From NCBI GenBank assembly GCA_002943765.1, contig PQWQ01000007.1, forward strand, positions 2,234,501 to 2,298,500: a stretch of DNA of 64,000 bases. The letters run 5' to 3'. Below, piece by piece: positions 20,669 through 31,000 of the stretch; the stretch's first letter is position 1; each line of letters starts with the position of its first letter. The translations under genes were made by a program, and so were the position numbers. Source of the DNA: Psoroptes ovis. Lineage: Eukaryota > Arthropoda > Arachnida > Sarcoptiformes > Psoroptidae. Below the pieces are notes generated by a model, which did no database searches, was not told where the DNA came from, and saw only the letters and a program-made list of their open reading frames with translations.

Positions 20669-23600
20669 TGCTCCCCCCGCCCAAAGTTTAGAGTCGTACT
20701 GAATTGCTGGTGATCGCTGTATCGTAATAAAGTACTTCGTTTGTGCGAATTCCCCATTCCCAAATTGATTAATTCGATTAACATTATATAATTATTGAAT
20801 ATCATTCCCAAAGATTTAAAAATACCCCCACGATATAGATTTTTCGATTGTTGCATGTCAAATTCTTTCGCCCATAATTTCTGTCGTACATTGGTTGCGT
20901 TACCCACTTCGATACATTTTTGATAATTGTTCAGCATATTTTTGAATATTATTCCCAACTTTGATTCATCATATGTTCCCCATAATTCGCACATTATTCG
21001 TGATGATTGACTCTTATTAAATTTGCGATTTACACCCATAAATTGAATGATGGTGCCCCGATTGATACATGAACTAATGACCTTCCGACTGTACGCCCAA
21101 ATTGTTAAAACTTTTGATCTCCAGGTAACGATTTGATGTTGTATTAATCCCATGCGTTTTCCGTACGACTTCAGCAGCCCAATGATAAAGACCCATCCTA
21201 AATTCGGTTTCTCGTTTACGCTCCAACCCAATCTGCGATTTGATGATTTAACCAATGACAAATTTGAATGATGCGGCTTCACGTATACACAATCTAATAT
21301 ACTTCCCTTTGATATATTTTGGTGAATAAGCCAGTTGACGGCTATATCCCTTGTTGATGATTTGCTCGAATTACAGACGCCCGTCGTCCAAACTATTTCA
21401 GCTACTCTTTTCGTGCGATTTAAATTATGCCCAACCATCCCCTTTGAACTTGAATTTAACGTTTTCCCACTCAATGAATCGTTTCCGAAATATGATTTCA
21501 TAATCGCCCCCATTGTTTGTCCCCGTAACCCAATGATCGCCTTCAACTTATTGCAAATCGTGTAAATATCACTGTGATGTGCCCCACTCAATATGTTTTC
21601 GAAATGTACCCCAATAATTGCCCCTTTTGTTTGCGCCCATGACTCTGATAGCGTCTCTGCTTTCGATTTGATAAACTTTGAACCCACGTGATTAAGAATT
21701 CCGTAATTATCCAATACCCTCTGACCCATTAACTCGTTAACGCAAATAATATCAATATTTCTTTTATGTGCCCGACCCAATATACTATGCGCGATGTACC
21801 CCATATACATTCGTTTAATCAATAGATCATCCCCATGGATCGTATCAATGAATGTTTCGACATTGTTCATGTATTCGTTCTCGAATATGTTCACCCTACG
21901 TTCCCCATTGCGAAGACCAATATTGTTGCGCCGATTTGGCAGCTCGATAATTGTAAATACATCACCCAATAATTTGTAGTCGTTATACCCCTCATGCCCC
22001 ATTATCATGATCTGATCTTGATCGTTGTTCAATAATTTCGGATTTCCCATCAATTGACCTGTTATGAACGAATGATCTGCACTGCTAAAAAATATATCCC
22101 GCACTTGTGACCCATTGACGTTTTGATTTAAACTCGACTTAATTAAATCTCTACCCACAATATTTTTGTTACAAATGCCCATGTATAACCCCTTGGATAA
22201 TGACATTGACCCATATGATATTGCCCATAATCGTTTAATTAGTTTTGATACCCCATGCATGTAGAATACTTCGTTGTCATTATCAATCCCCCTTTGTACC
22301 CAAGACTCAATATTATTTTTGCTCAATTTTAGACCCATGTGATTCGTACCCAGTTTAACCCATGAAGAAATTTTCTTTCTGACATCGTTTGATAATTTTA
22401 GCCCACTTAACCCGTTGCCCAAAGATTTGCCAATATAACTCGATTGAATTTCGCCCATTGATTTTCCCACGAAATTATCACTGTCATGATTCAACCCACT
22501 GCCCCAAGATGTATTCGTATTACTCGATGTTGGTTTTGCACTTGTATTACAAATTGAATTTTTAATCACTTCACTTTTTAATTGATTGTTGATGTCACTA
22601 TTTAAATGTTGATTCATTTTGATGTTCACAGATTTAGTCACTTCATTGTTGACACGTTTATTTAACTCACTGTTGATTTGTTTATTAACCCCACAATTTA
22701 AATGCTGATACACCTCATTGTTTACATGTTGATTCAAGTCACTATCGATATTTTGATTAACTTCACTGTTTAAAGGCTTTTTCATTTCACTATTTAATTG
22801 TTGACTCATTTCACAATTTGAAGGTTGTTTAATTACACTATTCAATTGGTCATTCATTTCACAGTTCAAAGGATGTTTTATCTCACCATTCACTTGTTTA
22901 TTAATTTCACTGTTGACGTATTTTTTCACTTCACTACCCACAGGTTGTTTGATTACACTGTTTAATTGATCCCTAATTTCACTGTTTATTGATGATGGTG
23001 TTGATGTCATATTCACTAATTGAAATAATGTTGATGATGCTGTTATCTCTGACGACAAATTCATTGATGTTGTCGCTGTTGACTGTGGATCTTTGTTTCC
23101 CCATTTGACTGGCTCATTTGCTTGCAGATTATAACTCAAATTTCGATTAACTTGCTCCCAAGACGCCCCGTTATAATTGTTAGCCCCACTGTCATCTTCA
23201 TAACTTGTTTGCCCAGCTACTCGTTTTTCCCCAATATTGTACCCACGATTAATATTTTGATCAGATTTCGATATAATAAATTTACTCCCCAATTCAACAT
23301 CTTCAAGACATGACCCCATAGTTATACCCTTGTAATGTGCCATTAACCCAGATTCTCGCGACCCAATAAACTTCGGTACCCCACTTGTATAAACTGAATA
23401 ATCGCTATTACTAAGCGCCCTTTGCCCCTCGAACCCATTGTCTCGATACATCTCAATATAATTTGCCCGAACCCCATCGATCTCATTATATTGATTTTGC
23501 ATAATGGCTTTACCCGAGTATACCCCTTTGCTTGATGTTGTTGTTTGTTGACTAGCACAATTGTTCACTAAATTAGTTGAATTCACTGTTGATAAATCAC

Positions 23601-24516
23601 ATATTTTTAAATCACTATTTAAATGTTTGTTTATATCACTGTTTGACTGTTTAATCACATCACAATTTAAATGTTTGTTTAATTCACCGTTTAAATTTTT
23701 GTTCACATCACTATTTAAAAATTTGTTTATGTCATTTTCACATGATTTGGTCACTGCACAAAATGTTGTATTCACAGATGATGATTGCACGATCACTGGT
23801 TGAAATTTCACAGATGATAATGCTGATACTGATGGCGCTGTTTCTATCCCAAATTTGACCCCAGTTGTCTCAATACGATTAGCTTGCCCAATACTTGACT
23901 CTTGTATTAAATGTTTCCCACCCAATTTATCATCGATTATTATTTTTGTTGACCCAATATTATTTTGCCCAATGCTTGATAATTCACATGATTGCGATCC
24001 CCCAATTGCCCCGTCGTTATTCACAATAGACGACTTGATAATGCTTTGCCCGTTGCTCTCAATTTCATCTGGATTAGCCCCCGCAATCATAACACATAGA
24101 TCAGTAACGTGAATGATTGTAGCTGGAAACACAGACCCCAATGATTTCAGATCTTCAAGCGCCATTTTGCACAATTCCAGAGACCCCTTCGTAACCCCTT
24201 TTGACATCAATTGCTTAATATTGAAATAACTTTGACAAAATGTAATAATATTGTTCATCTTGCCCATATACTCATCGTTATCTTCTATGTAATCACCCTC
24301 GAACTCGGAAATGACTTCGTAATATTCTTCAGACAGCTTTGATAACTCGTCCAATGACGGTATTTTCCCAATAATACCCAACTTGTCATACATTCTCGTT
24401 ATTGTTTTTTGTAACTTGTTTCTCTTGATTAATAGCCCCCCAACCCGATCTGATTCCTCATTCTTCTTCGTTTGATCTGCGACATCTACCCCATATAACT
24501 CTTGATAATCGGCCAT
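20656..24516 (-). CDS. Giant single ORF (~1286 aa) with octapeptide repeats, function unknown
   Basis: The first ATG (MADYQELYGVDV) has a G after it and lies 200 bp inside the 5' LTR edge; the open frame extends upstream only through an Ile repeat without ATG. The N-terminal ~150 residues are helical and charged (RVGGLLIKRNKLQKTITRMY, then acidic helices) and could be a gag-type capsid region, a weak guess. Two octapeptide tracts follow: residues about 259-306 (6 units) and 509-652 (18 units), consensus (L/V)N(S/C)E(V/I)NK(Q/H). The C-terminal ~600 residues are rich in Gly, Ser, Asn, Ile and Trp (SSWVKLG, ESWVQRG, RLWAISYG) with no family I know. No zinc knuckle, YxDD or DDE motif found. An open frame this long in AT-rich DNA argues for selection or very recent origin. 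The stop lies inside the 3' LTR. Confidence 0.75.
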   Translation of the reverse strand: MADYQELYGVDVADQTKKNEESDRVGGLLIKRNKLQKTITRMYDKLGIIGKIPSLDELSKLSEEYYEVISEFEGDYIEDNDEYMGKMNNIITFCQSYFNIKQLMSKGVTKGSLELCKMALEDLKSLGSVFPATIIHVTDLCVMIAGANPDEIESNGQSIIKSSIVNNDGAIGGSQSCELSSIGQNNIGSTKIIIDDKLGGKHLIQESSIGQANRIETTGVKFGIETAPSVSALSSVKFQPVIVQSSSVNTTFCAVTKSCENDINKFLNSDVNKNLNGELNKHLNCDVIKQSNSDINKHLNSDLKICDLSTVNSTNLVNNCASQQTTTSSKGVYSGKAIMQNQYNEIDGVRANYIEMYRDNGFEGQRALSNSDYSVYTSGVPKFIGSRESGLMAHYKGITMGSCLEDVELGSKFIISKSDQNINRGYNIGEKRVAGQTSYEDDSGANNYNGASWEQVNRNLSYNLQANEPVKWGNKDPQSTATTSMNLSSEITASSTLFQLVNMTSTPSSINSEIRDQLNSVIKQPVGSEVKKYVNSEINKQVNGEIKHPLNCEMNDQLNSVIKQPSNCEMSQQLNSEMKKPLNSEVNQNIDSDLNQHVNNEVYQHLNCGVNKQINSELNKRVNNEVTKSVNIKMNQHLNSDINNQLKSEVIKNSICNTSAKPTSSNTNTSWGSGLNHDSDNFVGKSMGEIQSSYIGKSLGNGLSGLKLSNDVRKKISSWVKLGTNHMGLKLSKNNIESWVQRGIDNDNEVFYMHGVSKLIKRLWAISYGSMSLSKGLYMGICNKNIVGRDLIKSSLNQNVNGSQVRDIFFSSADHSFITGQLMGNPKLLNNDQDQIMIMGHEGYNDYKLLGDVFTIIELPNRRNNIGLRNGERRVNIFENEYMNNVETFIDTIHGDDLLIKRMYMGYIAHSILGRAHKRNIDIICVNELMGQRVLDNYGILNHVGSKFIKSKAETLSESWAQTKGAIIGVHFENILSGAHHSDIYTICNKLKAIIGLRGQTMGAIMKSYFGNDSLSGKTLNSSSKGMVGHNLNRTKRVAEIVWTTGVCNSSKSSTRDIAVNWLIHQNISKGSILDCVYVKPHHSNLSLVKSSNRRLGWSVNEKPNLGWVFIIGLLKSYGKRMGLIQHQIVTWRSKVLTIWAYSRKVISSCINRGTIIQFMGVNRKFNKSQSSRIMCELWGTYDESKLGIIFKNMLNNYQKCIEVGNATNVRQKLWAKEFDMQQSKNLYRGGIFKSLGMIFNNYIMLIELINLGMGNSHKRSTLLRYSDHQQFSTTLNFGRGEHVAD
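20669..20683 (-). other. Polypurine tract of the 4.7-kb element
   Basis: Sense GGGCGGGGGGAGCA directly precedes the 3' LTR. It serves as the plus-strand primer in LTR elements, and is also translated as the last codons of the ORF. Confidence 0.7.
22561..22992 (-). repeat. Octapeptide (24-bp) tandem repeat tract, 18 units
   Basis: Encodes units such as VNSEINKQ, LNSEMKKP, INSELNKR and LNSDINNQ in unbroken 8-residue phase. The hydrophobic residues at positions 1 and 5 are constant. The DNA units are diverged, so protein-level conservation of the pattern is notable. Confidence 0.9.
23599..23742 (-). repeat. Octapeptide tandem repeat tract, 6 units
   Basis: Units CENDINKF, LNSDVNKN, LNGELNKH, LNCDVIKQ, SNSDINKH and LNSDLKIC, with the same consensus as the larger tract about 600 bp downstream in the gene. 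Confidence 0.88.
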
Positions 24517-24715
24517 TATACCCCCCGATAATATATACCCAAATTTTACTCGAATAATAATAATAATAATAATAATACCCAAAAATTTTAACCCAAATAA
24601 TTAGCCCAATAATAAATAATACCCAATATGAATGGCTCGATTAATACCCCTTAATACCCAATATTCAATACCCCAATCGTCGCGAGTTCTCAACATCAGT
24701 CAGTCTCATAATCAT

Positions 24716-25029
24716 TGTTGAAGAATTTACGAACCAGATTTTAGAAGAATGATTTTATTAACACAGAAAAATATAACAAATATAAATAAACTCAATTAAA
24801 GTGATATGATGAAGATAATGACATTTTTTAAAGTGACCAACTCGATTGTTATCGATTTGTATGCCCTTTTATACTCAATTTATTGTCAAAACATGCCAAC
24901 TGAGTGTATGTGACTCAGATGTTACTCAGTTGTATGAATTGACTTGAATTACTGTGATGTCTCAATGACAACCTTCAATATTAACCCTGACAGCGATACG
25001 ACTCGAAATAGCTCATTTAATCTGCAACA
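24716..25029 (-). repeat. 5' LTR of the 4.7-kb element
   Basis: 314 bp, TGTTGCAG...TTCAACA in sense. Contains TATAAAAG and an AATAAA signal (24759-24754) in the order expected for U3 and R. Confidence 0.93.
24866..24873 (-). promoter_or_regulatory. TATA box in the 5' LTR
   Basis: Sense GAGTATAAAAGGGC, a strong TATA-type core in U3 pointing into the element. Confidence 0.7.
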
Positions 25030-25033
25030 ATAG

Positions 25034-28000
25034 ATGACAATTAATAATTAAACAAGCTAATGAATGTACGAAACAACAGAATAAATGAATATATAAATGA
25101 ATAAACATTTATTATAGAGATATTTCATTGAAATTTCAATTGTAAATAATCAAAAAAACATTACATTACATAAATCAAGTCTAGACATGGATTTTTAAAA
25201 TTTGGACATTTTTTAAATGTTTTTTTGCAATTCAATTCAAGTAAAAATTATGAAATAATATTCATATTTGAATATTTTTGAAGAAAAAATGCGAATGATA
25301 TATAAAAATATGAATTCAATTTATTAAAATCCATTCCCATTCAATGAATTCATTATTCATCATTATCATTATTAACTCATTTTTTCATTTCAAGTTGAAT
25401 GATATAAAAAACTCAAAGTTAAAATTGAAAAAAAACCTCATCAAAGGTCAAACAAATTTTAAATTTAAATTCAATGAATGGTCGAGCAGATAATGAATGG
25501 AAAAAAAATTTCATAATAAACACAAGTACACTTTTTTCAAACAATTGTCAACAAAATCATAATGATTATTATTATGATTAGAATAATAATGATCATCATT
25601 GACATTGTAATCACAATTACATGAGAATGGTGATAATTATTAGGATTGAAATATATATTTAAATTCAAATCAAAAACAATGATGACATATACAATTTTAA
25701 GTTGAATGTAATTGAAATGTTCATGGTCATTCATGACATAAGGTTAGTAAATCATCATCAACATCCATCACATCGTGTACGGATGAATTTTTATTCTTTT
25801 GAATTTCTTTGAAATTATTCGAAATTAAATCCGATGATATTTTTAGAATAAAACAATGGATTTTGATTTTTGAATTTTTGATGCATGATTAAACAACATG
25901 AGACATCATGTATTATTAAACCATCTTCAATCATCATGAGATTTAAATCTCAAAGTTTTTTTTAATCAAGTTTGACATGATAGAATTTACACCCTTGAAC
26001 GCAAACACCTTGAACATTTAACAAGCGGTAAAAATTTAATTCAAATCAAATTGTCAAAACTTCGAGGTTAATACCTTTTGAATTTTCTGAATTTCATTTT
26101 ATTTTATTTTTTTGAGAACAATCAAAGAAATCAATGGACCAAATCCTTATTCATAAAAATATGATAAATCGATGAATAAAAATAGTCAAAAATCAACAAT
26201 TAAAGCAACATAAACAAAAACCAAAAATAGAAATTTAATTTATTATTAAATAATTTAAAAAGAAATCATTTATTCATTTTCATTGATTAATTTGCTAAAT
26301 CGGTAACCGCTTCACAGTTGGAAATTATTTCGAATGAGATGATTCAAAAGCTGTCACCATTACCAGTTCGGTAGAGCCTAGCTGCTCGAGTCTTGAACGG
26401 GCTCAATCAAAATCAAAGAAGATAAATGACAAGATTATCTCGGCCTACACTATCAGGTCGGGTAACCGGTAATGATTTAGTGGTTAAATCGATATTCAAA
26501 CAAACACATAATCTGTCGTGTATGAAATTACAGTTGGAAAAATTCAGAGGGTAAACAAAACAAAAAAAATTCAATGAATAATTTCCCCCGCCTCACACAT
26601 TTGAATGATTATCGAATTGAATGAATGAATGATTGAGGATAATAATGATTATGAACCATGAAAATAATGAACGAATGAATGAACAATGGAAATCTGAGAA
26701 AAAACAATGGGAAATCTTTTTTTGCAAAAAAATAATGATTTAAATCTTGAAATTTTCAATTCATTCAAATCCATTGATTCATGGATTCATTAATCAATGG
26801 ATTCGGTTAGGCCATTAGAAATCGACCGAAAAGCCGAAAGGAATTACCCTTAATGCAAATTTCCTAACGGAAAATTGATGGAAAATTACCAAATACTCCG
26901 AGAAAAAAGGGTTATACATTAATAATATTGAATAGAATAAATGACAAAAGATTACCGGGAACTATTATTTTGGGTTATTTTTTTTAGGAAATAAATTCAG
27001 AAAAAATTGTCTTTGAATTCTATTTTAAGAGAATTTCAAACAAAATAAAGACAATACAATCAAATTACATTGTTTGTGATTCATTCATTCATTCATTCAA
27101 AATTATCAAAGTTCAATTCAAAAGTTCATTTGAAAACAATAATAATAGCTCAACACACATATAAAATAATGGTGACAAAAAACAAAACTAAACAAAGGCA
27201 AAAAATAAACGAATAAACAAATAAATAAGAAAACAATTGAATTGTTATTTCAATCGGGAAAAAAAAACAACAAACATCCAATGCACCGACACAAGCACAA
27301 ATACTGATTTAAATTTAAATGATGAATTTTTTAAGGAACAAAAAAAAACCTGATTGAAATTGTTAAGAAAATAAATTGAAGAAATTGAATGATGAATGAA
27401 TAAATGAATGATGATGAATATGAATTGAATGAATAATTATTCACACAATGAATTTCCAGTTTTTTTTGTTACAATTAAAATGTCCATTTATGTCTTCATA
27501 GGTGTCTGAATGTATTGACAATTTTTCTCTGCCAAAAATAAAACAACAAAAGTTTCAAAAGTATTTCATTGTTTTTTTTTTCACAGGTTACCTTATTAGT
27601 TTCCATTGGTTTTATCTGAAATAACGGTGCACAGATTCAGGTAAAATTCATAATTGAATTGAAATGTTTCATTTTTCATTGTTTTAAACAGGAAAATGAA
27701 ACAAAAAGAATGTGAATTGGTCAAAAATGAATAAAATGGTTGTTCAGACAACAACAAATACGACTGGTCAACTAAAAAAACCAACCACCAAAAATCAGCC
27801 AACCATCAATAACCACAGCAACAATCACCAATAGACCGGAATTAATTGGATAAAGATAAAATAATGACAATAAAAGCAAATAATAATACCCCATAAAGCG
27901 ATTGAATGATTAATTATGACCAGATAAGGTATTATAAGATAATATCTTTGAAAAACCTACCGGTAAAATTCATTTCGAATAATCATGATCATATAATTAT

Positions 28001-31000
28001 GAGAAATTCAATTACAAAATTAATTGAAATAATTGATTAAAAATCAATTATCGGCATAATCACGAATTGAATAATAATAATTTGACATGATTATTCATGA
28101 TGATCAACTAAATTTCTAATGAATATTCACGACATTCATGAGATCATCCATAAAATCGATATTAGATAATAAATTTTGTCCATTTCTGAATTACAATTAA
28201 TGAGATTATGAATGTATTAAGATGATTTTATAATCATTATTATTATTATTATCGTAAATTAAGGTCATCACTATTAGCAAGGAAATATTATTACAAATAT
28301 TTTATTGTCAAGGTGAACATACATATGCGAATTCAAAACATGCAGGTAAATTACACAGACACAAGTGCACAGAGACATGCAAATAACAATTTCATATGAG
28401 AAATGAAATCATGGCAGTGCACCAATAAATAAAGATTATTATGATTATGATGAATGGAATTGTCGTGTTTCTATCTTATTTTACATAATTAATTATGGAC
28501 ACAGTTTCATTTTTTTCCGAAACAAAATCGAGTAAACATTTGGGTGACATTGAAATTATGAAATTTCTTGTGATAAACAACAACAAATGATTGTTTAGTG
28601 GGAAATGGCTCGAGATTATTTACATGAGGCAAACATGTAACATTAAACATGGAAATCCTTGAAATATTTATCCAAATAAAAAAATGGTCACCGAGTCAAC
28701 CATGATTACACCCTCAAGAGAAAAATAATTAATTTTAGCCAATCAAAATAAACACCTTTTAATATTATTTATTTTTGACAAGGTGTGTGTGTGTGTGTAT
28801 GCAGGTATGCGTGGGTAGGTATCAATTCGATTGAATACATTGGGGTAAACCTTTGAGATCATGTTTAATATTCATAATTTTTTAGACGAAAATATTTTCG
28901 ACATTTTTTCTCACCTTTCAATGTCCAAAGCCGAAAATTGACCAATTTTTTTCTCGACAATTGTTTGTTCACACAAATGTTTACTTGTGACATTTAATTT
29001 GACTGGACAATTTAGGAGACTGAAGAAAAATAATTGTTTGGACAATTAATCAATTTTTTGTGTCAAAATTCAATTGAATCACAGAAATTAAATTTGAAAA
29101 AAAACTTGAAGCCTACGCAATTTTCTACAAAAAAATAAAATAAAATTGAATCAAATGAATTAATTAATGAATTTTCACTTGTTTTGTTTTGTTTTAAGGA
29201 AGAAATTTTCAATTAAAAGCAGCTTATTTTTGCTTAAAATTATGATAATAATAACAATGATAATATCTACGAACACATTCATTTTTTAAATATCTTTTTT
29301 CAGTCGAAAATTTTGAATGAAAACACTGACAGATTCAATTAAATATATTTGAATATTTAAATATATTCAAATTCAAAGAAGTAAAAACTTCATAGGAGAG
29401 AACTCGGTTATTATTTTGGTAATTGAAAAATTATTTTTACATTAAAAATGGTTAATTATCATCTTCGAAACAATAATAATAAGAGGATTCAAGATTATCG
29501 TTGTTAACCCTTTTGAAATCATTTAAAACAAAGCAATGGAAAAAAGAAAAATAATGAAAAATGGACACTACAAACATATGACCATTGTTGGAAATTGTTG
29601 ACCTAAATCCTCTATGGTGGTAAACAATGGTGAAAAATTTTGCGAAAATTTGGAATACTTCAAGATAATTGAAGGGGAAAATAATGAATAAACCAATTGA
29701 AAAGCAATTGAATTGAATCAATCAAACCATGAAATGGTCGATTGAAATCAGAATCAAAAGTGAAATCAAATCAAAAAAATAAATGTCAACAAATTGATCA
29801 AATTTCAAATGAAAATTTTCAATTTTCAATCAATCAAAAACCAAAAACAATCATCATCATTCAATTATTGAAGATAATTTGACAATTTTTGCATGAATTT
29901 GACAAAAATAGAAATATAAATGAAAGTCTATGATAAGTTTCAATCAAAGTTTAATCGATTAGTTATGTTTTTGTAGTCAATTTCATTGAATTTCATTTTG
30001 AAATCCATTCATCTGAACAATTACATGCGTGAAAACATATGTTTACATTTATTCTTATGATTTTTACCATCGTTTATCATTGATTCAAGTGAATAAACTT
30101 GTTGAATATCGAAAAAAAAATGAAAAGAAATCAATTCGAAAAATCACTTTTACCAAACATGGACAAATTGAAAGCTATTTTTTGATTCAATAATCATCTT
30201 ACATGTAGTACAAACATTTGAAATATTGCAAATATTTACAAGACATAACATGATGCGATTGAATGAATGATAAATGAAATAAATGTGAATGGTGAATAAT
30301 GATTGATATACATCTAAATGGACATACGATAAATAAATAAGAAATGTAAATATACAAATACAAATATCCATATTCAATGATGATGTTTGAATAATAATGA
30401 CGTTGTTGTTGCTGTTGCAATTGTCGATGATAATAATGTTTATGATGGTCAAAATGGGTCAAAATTTTCTTTTTATCTTTTTTTGGTCAATCAAAGAAAA
30501 ATGTAAAAAAGTAAATCAGGCTAAAATTAGATGAATAATGAGTAATTATGATAATGAGTGAATGAATTAAAATATGGATTGTAATTGTTTTGAATATTCG
30601 CAATATATTCATAAAATTATTAAGTTATTAGGGTGTAAAATAGAACAAAATATATAATTAGGTCTTCGCGAAGCATATGGTTGCACCATATTATTATCTC
30701 ATTCCAAGATTCTATCAATCTTTTAACAGTTTTGAACAGTGTTGAAGCATCGATTGATTGATATTTTCATTTTGAATATTCAATATTCAACACGTGTTTC
30801 AACAATTATTCGAATTTTAGACATTCACATTTTCATTTCTTTATTTTCTGATGTCAAAATCATACTTTTTGGGCTCGAAAATGCTAAACATCTATCAAAA
30901 ATCCATCTATCATCTTCTTGAAAGACTTCAATTTGAATCAAAATTCAAATAATGATAATAGTAATAATAATATAGATAATTACACCAGTGACATACTAAA

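Larger units (their letters stand above)
20345..25029 (-). mobile_element. Non-autonomous LTR element carrying one giant unrecognised ORF
   Basis: 4.7 kb with direct LTRs (314 and 324 bp) that begin TGTTG and end CAACA, and a 4-bp target duplication ATAG at 20341-20344 and 25030-25033. The LTRs look identical apart from a 10-bp duplication in the left copy. The sense strand is minus: TATAAAAG in the LTR, and a G-rich polypurine tract against the 3' LTR. The only long ORF (24516-20656) shows no reverse transcriptase, RNase H, integrase or protease motif, so mobilisation must depend on another element. The 5' LTR is followed by ATGATTATGAGACTG, which lacks the usual TGG primer-binding start. 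Confidence 0.88.

Noticed and set aside
24517..24582. Upstream extension of the giant ORF with an isoleucine run
   Set aside because: No ATG; the Ile run is an ATT repeat in the leader. The first ATG at 24516 has good context.
26300..26480. GC-richer patch that at first looked like a tRNA
   Set aside because: No cloverleaf or T-loop GTTCRANNC in the right place could be drawn.
29452..30462. Phe/Tyr/Ile-rich frames of 87-100 codons on the minus strand
   Set aside because: Composition is what random AT-rich DNA gives; no start context, introns or family character.
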